DNA of 12,208 bases from Eubacteriales bacterium (GCA_030529125.1 JAUMXP010000037.1:1-12208), one strand, 5' to 3'; shown: positions 6,131 through 12,142, counted from the first letter of the stretch. The notes: generated by a model not told the origin, from the letters alone. Numbers and translations: made by a program.

Positions 6131-6560
6131 AGCTATGAAAATCCACTACAACCTAAACGAAGAAAAGCTCAGACACATGGTCAGCGTCTATACGCTAGCA
6201 AAAACTATAGGCGAACTCGAAAAACTCCCTGAACAAACTCAGGAATATCTCGAGATAGAGGCTCTCATGTGTGATATCGACGACAAAGAATGCAACTGCG
6301 AAAAATGCGAATATGTAAAAGAGCTTATGAAAAAAGAACAGCTTGATTACGACATTATAGACAGAGTTTCCTTTGTTGTTGAAAATTTCTATGAATATGA
6401 TCGCATAACAGGTCTTGACCACCAGATTCTGCTTGAAGCACACATGATAGTTGAATTCAAAGAGAAGAACTACGACACAGCTACTATAGTTAAAGAAGCT
6501 AACGCGCATTTTCTCACAAACTACGGAAAAGCATTTTTAAAAAGAGCTTTCAACGTATAA
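6102..6560 (+). CDS. Degenerate HD-domain protein with a Cys cluster
   Basis: This 152-residue protein has the layout of small clostridial HD-domain proteins. A first helix reads RHMVSVYTLAKTIGELEKL (24-42), followed by LEIEALMCDIDD (50-61), DYDIIDRVSFVVENF (82-96) and ITGLDHQILLEAHMIVE (102-118). In active members I would expect 'LLHDIG', 'GHHH' and 'YQILVEAD' at the last three places. Here the doublet is C57-D58, the HHH is E94-N95-F96 and the late Asp is H114. Only the first His (H25) and D58 remain. A cysteine group C57/C64/C66/C69 (C-x6-C-x-C-x2-C) follows. It is probably a non-catalytic or re-tasked HD protein. The start at 6102 has AAAGGA 8 bases upstream; M12 (6135) is a weaker alternative. 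It is translated from the same mRNA as DUF5662. Confidence 0.78.
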   Translation: MTKNVNQIAKAMKIHYNLNEEKLRHMVSVYTLAKTIGELEKLPEQTQEYLEIEALMCDIDDKECNCEKCEYVKELMKKEQLDYDIIDRVSFVVENFYEYDRITGLDHQILLEAHMIVEFKEKNYDTATIVKEANAHFLTNYGKAFLKRAFNV

Positions 6561-6572
6561 TACATAAAAACT

Positions 6573-6602
6573 AAAGGCACTTTGGTATACAAAGTGCCTT
6601 TT
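6573..6602. terminator. Bidirectional terminator between convergent genes
   Basis: A perfect 12-bp stem pairs AAAGGCACTTTG (6573-6584) with CAAAGTGCCTTT (6590-6601), 5-base loop. The plus-strand T run ends at 6602 and the minus side reads TTTAGTTTTT. It ends the DUF5662/HD-like transcript and the long minus-strand operon. Confidence 0.93.
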
Positions 6603-6623
6603 ATATTCTGAATTTTTATTTGT

Positions 6624-7973
6624 CTAGTTTTCCTTTGCATCACACAAACTGAGCATTTTCTCTACAGTAAGTGGTACATAAAACTCATAGTAACCCTCTC
6701 TGTTAGGATGGACAGAGTCACCGTTTCTGTGAGATGGTATGTGGTAAGTATACTTACTTCTGATTTCCTCATCATGAGCATCAAAGTCAGTACTTCTGAA
6801 AATATCTACCAAATCAACTTCCCATTTCTCACATATATCTAGAGCGATCTTGGCAAAGTGAAGCTCGTTTCGCTCAAGCGAAAACTCCATATCATGAGCT
6901 CTGACATATACAAGTTTACTGTCTTTAAAGTTATCTTTAATAAGCCCGAGTGCATATTCCATACCATTAGCAAACAAGTTGCGTCCGTGTTCTTCGTACT
7001 CAAAGTCGTCAGACATCTTTCCGGGATTAACCCAACGCATATCGTTGGTACCGCCATTAAGCAGTATGAAATCCGCACTCAAATCACGTTCTATAGCACT
7101 TAAAATCTGATTTGAAATCTGCACTCTACCGCGAGCTTTTCCGAATGTTGCACCGCTGACAGCAAAATCTGTCACCTGCATCTTATATCGCTTGGCAATC
7201 AGATCAGACAAGCCGACAGCGTTATTTCCTGTGCCGTACATAATACTGTCGCCAAAGCTCAGTATAGATTTGCCACTAAGCTTATTATAAATATCAAGCT
7301 CAGACATAAGATAGTCTACCTGCTGTTGTGTTACCATATCATCAGGATTAAAGCAACCATTTTCGTCAAGTTCAAAGTAGTCTAAGTACACAGTAGCTGC
7401 AGCTTCGTATTTTGCATCTATATCTTCATAGTCGGTACAATTAAGCACAAACCCATCTATATCATAATCAAGCGATTTTGTAAGCGAGGTAGCAACAAAC
7501 TGTTTTGTCGCAGGAGTATAATGGTCAAACTCCATCCAACCCAGATACAACATGCCATTCTCAATAGCAGTCACAAAATACTCGCTACCATAAAAATAGT
7601 TTTTGTCGTAAACATGGCTGTAGCTCTCGCTGATATCAGTCCTCAACTCAACACCGAGCTTATCTATAAGCATCTCAAGCCACTCAACACGTGTGATAAA
7701 TGTTGATGAAAAAGTCTCATCAAGGAACTTTGAGTATTCCTTGCACACAATATAAGTGTTCTCAAAATCATCTGTTTTTTCAGTCAACGCATGCAAAAAG
7801 CCATCGTAATTTTTCTCTTTAAATGCAAGTTCTGCTTCGGTGCTTTCTATACTTAAAGTCTCTAAAAAAGCATCATCTGAATCATTGTCCGTAGCACAAC
7901 AACAGCAGGAGCATAACACCCCCACTGTCAGTAGCAATATTAAAAGAAATTTTAATCTTCCTTTAACAGACAT
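6624..7973 (-). CDS. SGNH/GDSL hydrolase lipoprotein with SLH-like repeats
   Basis: The 449-residue exported protein has a signal helix (residues 6-20) and a lipobox LCSC, giving lipidated C23 within the Cys-rich stretch CSCCCC (21-26). Residues 90-230 look like three S-layer-homology repeats. Each contains a Thr-led helix (TRVEWLEMLI at 94, TKQFVATSLTKSL at 156, TQQQVDYLMSEL at 215), spaced about 60 residues apart and preceded in two cases by an aromatic-x-P motif. The C-terminal SGNH domain (234-449) has GDS with nucleophile S243 (block I), G274 in SGATFG (block II), N310 in GGTND (block III), and D419 and H422 in DSVHPN (block V). It is probably an esterase or deacetylase acting on cell-wall or dietary polysaccharide; the substrate is unknown. 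AAGG precedes the ATG. The gap to the lipid kinase gene is 28 bases, so it is the last gene of that operon. Confidence 0.88.
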   Translation of the reverse strand: MSVKGRLKFLLILLLTVGVLCSCCCCATDNDSDDAFLETLSIESTEAELAFKEKNYDGFLHALTEKTDDFENTYIVCKEYSKFLDETFSSTFITRVEWLEMLIDKLGVELRTDISESYSHVYDKNYFYGSEYFVTAIENGMLYLGWMEFDHYTPATKQFVATSLTKSLDYDIDGFVLNCTDYEDIDAKYEAAATVYLDYFELDENGCFNPDDMVTQQQVDYLMSELDIYNKLSGKSILSFGDSIMYGTGNNAVGLSDLIAKRYKMQVTDFAVSGATFGKARGRVQISNQILSAIERDLSADFILLNGGTNDMRWVNPGKMSDDFEYEEHGRNLFANGMEYALGLIKDNFKDSKLVYVRAHDMEFSLERNELHFAKIALDICEKWEVDLVDIFRSTDFDAHDEEIRSKYTYHIPSHRNGDSVHPNREGYYEFYVPLTVEKMLSLCDAKEN

Positions 7974-8001
7974 GATTTTTCCTTATCTAAATGTAGTAAT
8001 C

Positions 8002-8916
8002 TTATTTTTCAGGGACAATGATATTCATCGCCATAGGTATAATAGAGATAACAGGATCTTTCATACTGAAAATCTCGCCATCAAGACCAATATTAATGTT
8101 CTCACTGTGCACAAACTGAAGCTTTTTGCATTTTTTATGTATGATGAACGGAGCTTTCTTGTGCCCTATATGCTCACCACGTGTAAAAGCACCTATCAGT
8201 TTAGCAAATTTAAGAAGTGATACAGTAGGTACTGAAACAAAATCAATACAACCATCCTGAAAATCAGCACGTGGAGTAGCCTTGAATCCGCCACCATAGA
8301 ATTTTCCGTTTCCTGCTATGCACATCATCTGGGTTTTATAACCATCAGGGAGATTGATAAGTTCTTCGTCAGCGTATGTTCTGAACTTATGTCTTCTCTT
8401 AGAAAACAAACAGTACACAAGTGCAACTTTATATGCAGCAGATCCTGTCATAAGTGGAAATCTCTTGATTTTCTGAGCCTGATTTGCAACTGCACAATCG
8501 TATCCGACAGAAATGCTGTTCATAGCGTAATTACCATCACACTCAAGCAAGTCAATAGTCACTATCTTGCCCTGAGTCATTTTTGAGAGATCAAGAAAAT
8601 CATCAAATGAGCTATCAAAACTTTTGACAAAATCGTTTCCTGTACCAAGCGGGATAACACCCAGCGCACAATTATCAAGACCGACTAAGCCCGACATAGC
8701 CTCGTTAGCTGTACCGTCGCCACCACACGCATATACACGCACAAACTCATCAGCTTCGCTGACGTATTTTTTTGCGATAATTCTGGCATCTCCGCGACAT
8801 TTAGTTACTTCTATAATACACTCGCCGTCGAGTTTCAGCGCAGCTATTTTTTGCTTTAATTCATCCACTCTGCTCTTCTTTCCTGCATATGCGTTCAGAA
8901 TAAACAAATGTTTCAT
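8002..8916 (-). CDS. Diacylglycerol kinase-like lipid kinase (DagK/YegS/BmrU family)
   Basis: The 304-residue cytosolic, membrane-associating kinase is predicted to phosphorylate diacylglycerol or a similar lipid with ATP. Family motifs are in order: NAYAGKK (8-14, the N-P-x-A-G-like opening), the nucleotide-binding CGGDGTANEA (64-73), PLGTGNDFVKS (89-99), a late GNGKFYGGGFKATPRADFQDG (202-222) and GLDGE (278-282). Length is normal for the family. In Gram-positives such enzymes return diacylglycerol released during lipoteichoic-acid synthesis to phospholipid, but the sequence alone does not separate DagK from other YegS-like kinases. A GAGGGG site sits 6 bases before the ATG. It lies between maf (25-base gap) and the SGNH lipoprotein. 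Confidence 0.92.
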   Translation of the reverse strand: MKHLFILNAYAGKKSRVDELKQKIAALKLDGECIIEVTKCRGDARIIAKKYVSEADEFVRVYACGGDGTANEAMSGLVGLDNCALGVIPLGTGNDFVKSFDSSFDDFLDLSKMTQGKIVTIDLLECDGNYAMNSISVGYDCAVANQAQKIKRFPLMTGSAAYKVALVYCLFSKRRHKFRTYADEELINLPDGYKTQMMCIAGNGKFYGGGFKATPRADFQDGCIDFVSVPTVSLLKFAKLIGAFTRGEHIGHKKAPFIIHKKCKKLQFVHSENINIGLDGEIFSMKDPVISIIPMAMNIIVPEK

Positions 8917-8941
8917 ACTAACCCCTCAAACTCTCAGGATT

Positions 8942-9511
8942 TTATCCCAAGTCTTTACTAAACAGTGCAAGCTCTCTTTTTAGCGTACCTACAGGCAAAC
9001 CGACAACATTGTAATAGTCACCGTAAATCCCTTTTACCAGTGTTTTTCCTTGTGACTGGATGCCGTACGCTCCTGCTTTGTCCATTGGATCATTAGTGTC
9101 TATGTATTCATAAATCTCACTATCAGTAAGGTCGAAAAACTCAACCTCTGTTATTGTACTGAAAGTTTTGATTTTATCTTCACAGACCAACGCACAACCT
9201 GTGCAGACAATATGCCTTCTGCCTGACAACATCCTAAGCATACGATAAGCGTCGTCTTTATCTTTAGGTTTGTTAAGCACCATATCATCCACTACAACTA
9301 TAGTGTCACTTCCGATAACAATATCTGCTTTGTGAAGCTTTGATATATCTTTGGCTTTCAAAGTAGCAAGATATACGGGTATATCAAGCGGTGCTATGTT
9401 ATGTGGCACTGTTTCTTCTGCGTTTGACGGTATTATCTCAAAGTCATCTACAATTTCTTTGAGCAATTCTTTTCGTCTTGGTGAAGCCGAAGCAAGAATA
9501 ATCTTCTTCAT
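8942..9511 (-). CDS. maf: Maf family nucleoside triphosphate pyrophosphatase
   Basis: The 189-residue protein has typical family length and is predicted to hydrolyse non-canonical or excess NTPs to NMP and pyrophosphate, a house-cleaning role also linked to division arrest. Visible hallmarks are ASASPRRKELL (7-17, the phosphate-binding S-x-S-P-R-R), the catalytic D69 in GSDTIV, K81-P82, SGRRH (96-100), DKAGAYGIQ (144-152) and GDYYNVVGLP (164-173). Overall it looks like the YhdE-type (dTTP/UTP) rather than the YceF-type (m7GTP) branch, but this is a judgement by eye. AAAGGAG lies 5 bases before the ATG. It begins a tight three-gene run with the lipid kinase and the SGNH lipoprotein, and is preceded by a small membrane ORF. 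Confidence 0.95.
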   Translation of the reverse strand: MKKIILASASPRRKELLKEIVDDFEIIPSNAEETVPHNIAPLDIPVYLATLKAKDISKLHKADIVIGSDTIVVVDDMVLNKPKDKDDAYRMLRMLSGRRHIVCTGCALVCEDKIKTFSTITEVEFFDLTDSEIYEYIDTNDPMDKAGAYGIQSQGKTLVKGIYGDYYNVVGLPVGTLKRELALFSKDLG

Positions 9512-9542
9512 ATATGCTCCTTTCGCTCACCCTGATAAATAC

Positions 9543-9647
9543 TTACTTACGTCTATATATAGTAAAAAATTTAGCAGGTTTTATTATCATTCCGATTATA
9601 GCACAAAGCCCGTAAAAAACAAACATAAATATACAAAAATTCAACAT
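9543..9647 (-). CDS. Putative 34-residue single-pass membrane microprotein upstream of maf
   Basis: An ATG at 9647 opens a 34-codon frame ending in TAA at 9543, 31 bases before the maf start. A GAGG site (within AGAGGAAG) lies about 10 bases upstream. The peptide opens MLNFCIFMFVFYGLC, continues AIIGMII, and ends KPAKFFTIYRRK. That is one hydrophobic helix of about 20 residues followed by a basic tail with five Lys/Arg, as expected of a small membrane protein with its C-terminus in the cytoplasm. No homologue is recognised. A promoter-like GTGCTATAAT (9595-9604) lies inside the frame, so the hydrophobic reading could partly be a by-product of AT-rich regulatory DNA. The presence of a ribosome binding site and correct topology argues for a gene. 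Confidence is moderate. Confidence 0.45.
   Translation of the reverse strand: MLNFCIFMFVFYGLCAIIGMIIKPAKFFTIYRRK
9595..9604 (-). promoter_or_regulatory. Extended -10 promoter candidate ahead of maf
   Basis: On the minus strand GTGCTATAAT includes an extended -10 (TGC then TATAAT at 9600-9595). The -35 is weak (TTGTTT, 16-bp spacing). The predicted start is near 9588, giving a leader of about 76 nt before the maf ATG. It is identical over 10 bases to the promoter cores of the 5S gene and the methyltransferase operon. Confidence 0.6.
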
Positions 9648-9755
9648 CTTAACACTTCCTCTATAAATTCTTTTTGAGTTCTTCCTCTCATGCTAGAATT
9701 ATATAAAGTTAAGTGTACAATAAACGGTACTTTGCTTTGTGCTGATTATATAAAA

Positions 9756-10760
9756 TTAATATGCATTTCTAATATCTTCTATATATCCTAAAAACTCGTC
9801 TTTTGCACTTTGTGGTGATATGATTTTCGCCTTGTCTTTAAAGGCAAACAGCCAACCGTAAAACGTAGGCGAAAGCATAACTTTAGTAGATAGTTCAAAG
9901 GTATTATCATCATTAAGTGATACAAAGACATTCTTTGAGAACCTATCAACCACCACACCTATCAAAGAATTATCAAAACGGATTTTTATATCTGTCAGTT
10001 TTCCGCCATACATACCGAAAACCTGTTTTGAATACATAGCCATATCGAATTTTGAGAACAGATCTTTACCATCGCGTTTCTCTTTTTCTAGCACTTCTAC
10101 AGACTCCATCTTATCAATACGATAATGCTTGATTTTATCTGCTTCTTTGTCGTAAGCAATCAGGTAGTAGTTCTCATCGTCCCAGCTCATAGCCCACGGA
10201 GAAACTGTGTACTTCTCTCCGTTATTTCTACGCTGTTTTACAATCTTCTGTGCGCTGTCGCCTGACAACACCCACTGATAGTAGTAGAAGCTTATTTTAC
10301 ACCCTGAGTTTATTGCTTCGTGCACGCTGTCGATGTTATACTTCACCTTTTCGTTCATGGTTTTAACTCGGTTTGATACAACAACCTGGCGTTGTAATTT
10401 TCGTGCATCGTGCTCGCTAGCAAGGTTCTCTAGTTTTTTTATAAGATCATTTGACTTTTTATATGTAATAAATTTCGAACTTTGCACTGCGTCAACCAAA
10501 AGTTTCAGCTCATAAAGTTCAAAATCGCGACTTGCAAGGTAATACTCAACCGTCTTGCTCTTTGTACTGCATATATCAATATCAAAGTCTATCAGTGTTT
10601 TAATATCATTATAGATACTTTTGCGTTCAGCTTTAATATCATACTTCTCAAGATAAGCAATAATATCCTGAACAGTCACGCCGTGTTTTTCATCAGTTTT
10701 TTCTGTGAGATACTTTAGAATATATAAAAGCTTTAACTTCTGATTAGGATTTTTTGCCAT
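9756..10760 (-). CDS. WYL-domain transcriptional regulator with N-terminal helix-turn-helix
   Basis: The 334-residue protein is predicted to be a DNA-binding ligand sensor. Residues 5-60 form a winged helix-turn-helix, where VTVQDIIAYLEKY and ERKSIYNDIKTLIDF are the two helices expected for DeoR/YafY-type regulators. The WYL domain spans about 140-225. It holds YTVSPWAMSWDDENYYLIAYD (184-204) and KIKHYRIDKMESV (209-221); the W-Y-L triad appears as Y-Y-L (198-200). A WCX-like C-terminal domain follows (about 255-334). WYL domains bind small ligands, including nucleotides or nucleic acids; the ligand here is unknown. The start at 10760 is chosen because of its GGAGG site. An upstream ATG at 10781 overlaps the permease stop but has no ribosome binding site. 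The 17-base gap to the permease suggests cotranscription and possibly feedback control of it. Confidence 0.9.
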   Translation of the reverse strand: MAKNPNQKLKLLYILKYLTEKTDEKHGVTVQDIIAYLEKYDIKAERKSIYNDIKTLIDFDIDICSTKSKTVEYYLASRDFELYELKLLVDAVQSSKFITYKKSNDLIKKLENLASEHDARKLQRQVVVSNRVKTMNEKVKYNIDSVHEAINSGCKISFYYYQWVLSGDSAQKIVKQRRNNGEKYTVSPWAMSWDDENYYLIAYDKEADKIKHYRIDKMESVEVLEKEKRDGKDLFSKFDMAMYSKQVFGMYGGKLTDIKIRFDNSLIGVVVDRFSKNVFVSLNDDNTFELSTKVMLSPTFYGWLFAFKDKAKIISPQSAKDEFLGYIEDIRNAY

Positions 10761-10765
10761 AATGA

Positions 10766-10770
10766 CCTCC
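10766..10770 (-). promoter_or_regulatory. Ribosome binding site that sets the WYL regulator start
   Basis: On the minus strand GGAGG (10770-10766) ends 5 bases before the ATG at 10760. It rules in favour of this start over the in-frame ATG at 10781, which forms an ATGA overlap with the upstream stop codon but lacks any Shine-Dalgarno sequence. Confidence 0.88.
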
Positions 10771-10777
10771 GAAATTA

Positions 10778-11704
10778 TCATGACAGATACTGTGCTAGTC
10801 CTACAACCAACGGCATTGTAACAAGAGATAGCAAGGTAGACGCAGAAACAAGCGATACAGAAAGCTCAGTATCATGCCCGTACTTTGCTGACATCATTGT
10901 TGTAATTGCCGCAACCGGTGCAGAGGTTGCAATAATAAGCGACACTAAAAGTTTGCCAGAAATACCGCACAATATCAAAACAAATAATGTAATAAGCGGT
11001 ATAACAATAAGCCTTAACGCCATAGCAATATATGACCACACATCAGTGAAAGCTTTCTTAAGATTAGCGTTAGCTAGATAATAACCGATAATAAGCATTG
11101 GCACAGGTGAGTTCAACGCTGCCATATAGTTAATCGGCTGTGCAACAATGTTAGGCAGTTCAACCGAACATAAGAAGAGTATCACACCTATAATAGTACC
11201 AATGATACCCGGGTTAAGCAGTATCTTCGGTGACAATCCTTTGTCGCCCTTACCCTTCATTGTTATGAGTCCGTATGACCAGACAAAAATATTGAACATA
11301 GCTACAAAGGTAGCGCCGTAGAATACACCATCATCACCTAAAATTGCTTGTTGAAGCGGTAAAGACATATATCCGCAGTTTGAGAAAACAGTCGCAAATT
11401 TTAAAATAGTGCTTCTGCTTTTATCTTGCTTTCTGTATATCAGCTGTGCAATTATCACACTAAATAGTAATATACCGAAAGAACACGCCGCAGAAACAAG
11501 AAGCTTAATAAGCATAGTTGAGTCAAACTCTCGCTGGAACGCTCCGATAATAACGCAAGGAGTTACAAAGTAAAGCACAACATTTGCCATAACCTTTGCG
11601 CCGTTTTCGTTCACAAGCTTTGTTTTAGCACATACAAAACCAATGGCTAATATCACAAATAATATCAGAACCTGTTCTCCTACTGTCAAAAAACTGTCTA
11701 ACAT
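10778..11704 (-). CDS. AEC (auxin efflux carrier) family permease
   Basis: The 308-residue membrane protein of the BART superfamily has about ten hydrophobic segments in two five-helix halves (about 10-90 and 165-305) joined by a polar loop near 148-162. Family marks are YFVTPCVIIGAF (45-56), VFSNCGYMSLPLQQAI (106-121, the N-x-G-x-x-x-L-P hallmark of AEC proteins) and ATSAPVAAIT (259-268) opening the penultimate helix pair. Characterised bacterial members move carboxylates such as malate or malonate; the solute here is unknown. A GGGGAG site lies 5 bases before the ATG and a good promoter lies at 11765-11793. The WYL regulator follows closely in the same transcript. Confidence 0.92.
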   Translation of the reverse strand: MLDSFLTVGEQVLILFVILAIGFVCAKTKLVNENGAKVMANVVLYFVTPCVIIGAFQREFDSTMLIKLLVSAACSFGILLFSVIIAQLIYRKQDKSRSTILKFATVFSNCGYMSLPLQQAILGDDGVFYGATFVAMFNIFVWSYGLITMKGKGDKGLSPKILLNPGIIGTIIGVILFLCSVELPNIVAQPINYMAALNSPVPMLIIGYYLANANLKKAFTDVWSYIAMALRLIVIPLITLFVLILCGISGKLLVSLIIATSAPVAAITTMMSAKYGHDTELSVSLVSASTLLSLVTMPLVVGLAQYLS

Positions 11705-11764
11705 AATTACTCCCCAAACCCTAATTTATCTATAACTTTACTGTCCTATAATTTGTACTTTGTT

Positions 11765-11793
11765 AGTATAACACATATAGCCCGATATAACAA
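11765..11793 (-). promoter_or_regulatory. Promoter of the permease-WYL transcript
   Basis: On the minus strand TTGTTA (11793-11788) and TATACT (11770-11765) are 17 bp apart, with an extended -10 (TGT before TATACT). The predicted start is G11758, giving a leader of about 54 nt. Confidence 0.8.
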
Positions 11794-11817
11794 CAGCACA
11801 CATTTTTCCATCTCGGT

Positions 11818-11831
11818 AAAATGTACATTTT
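11818..11831. promoter_or_regulatory. 14-bp perfect palindrome, possible operator upstream of the permease promoter
   Basis: AAAATGTACATTTT is a perfect palindrome centred about 31 bp upstream of the permease -35 box. Its size and symmetry fit a dimeric regulator site. No regulator can be assigned; the WYL protein of the same transcript is the obvious local candidate. AT-rich palindromes do occur by chance. Confidence 0.4.
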
Positions 11832-11965
11832 GAGACACACTTTATAGGTCAAATCATACAGAAAAGTGTCGTTTTATGTATTTTTTGCACAATCATGCCA
11901 AGATAATTTTAGTTAATATGCTGGTCAAAAAAAGGTAAGCGTGTAAAAAACATCTAATTTTAATT

Positions 11966-11993
11966 GTCATAAATATATAAAAAACGTCATAAA
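11966..11993 (+). repeat. Direct repeat GTCATAAA x2 with 20-bp period
   Basis: GTCATAAA occurs at 11966-11973 and 11986-11993, exactly 20 bp (about two helical turns) apart, some 43 bp upstream of the -35 box at 12036. It could be a regulator-binding site on one helix face. Two copies of an AT-rich octamer are weak evidence. Confidence 0.3.
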
Positions 11994-12035
11994 AATCACT
12001 TGCTTTGTTCAAACAGCCAAATTTTCTACGTTTGT

Positions 12036-12064
12036 TTGATTTTGCTAAAATTAATATATATAAT
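12036..12064 (+). promoter_or_regulatory. Promoter of the Lys/Thr-rich gene
   Basis: TTGATT (12036-12041) and TATAAT (12059-12064) are 17 bp apart, with an A/T-rich spacer. The predicted start is G12071, giving a leader of about 72 nt. Confidence 0.82.
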
Positions 12065-12070
12065 TGTATT

Positions 12071-12086
12071 GCAAACGAAAGTTTGC
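12071..12086 (+). other. 5'-terminal GNRA-loop hairpin in the mRNA leader
   Basis: GCAAAC (12071-12076) and GTTTGC (12081-12086) form a perfect 6-bp stem closed by a GAAA tetraloop. The first stem base is the predicted transcription start. Hairpins at the extreme 5' end are known to stabilise bacterial mRNAs; that role is inferred here. Confidence 0.65.
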
Positions 12087-12142
12087 TGCTAAATTGTTTT
12101 CACACGTAATTATTATAATTATTTTGAAAGAAGGAAATTAAC

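Larger units (their letters stand above)
11705..12142. other. Divergent intergenic region of 438 bases
   Basis: This AT-rich region separates the leftward permease from the rightward Lys/Thr-rich gene. It holds one promoter for each, the 14-bp palindrome (11818-11831), an 8-base direct repeat (11966-11993) and a 5' stem-loop (12071-12086). Between about 11832 and 11965 I see no gene, tRNA, terminator or convincing structure. Confidence 0.8.

Noticed and set aside
6195..6509. 104-codon antisense frame inside the degenerate HD gene
   Set aside because: No ribosome binding site or promoter; Phe/Val-rich composition is what the reverse strand of a Lys/Glu-rich gene gives.
8937..8947. Small palindrome GGATTTTATCC over the maf stop
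   Set aside because: Only a 4-bp stem with a 3-base loop inside an operon; too weak to be a terminator or processing site.
9701..9760. Terminator after the WYL gene
   Set aside because: Repeats of TTTGCTTTGTG and AT-rich half-palindromes are present, but no GC-containing stem followed by a T run; readthrough toward maf remains possible.
10761..10781. ATGA overlap start for the WYL regulator
   Set aside because: Attractive as translational coupling, but the ATG at 10781 has no Shine-Dalgarno sequence while GGAGG sits properly before 10760.
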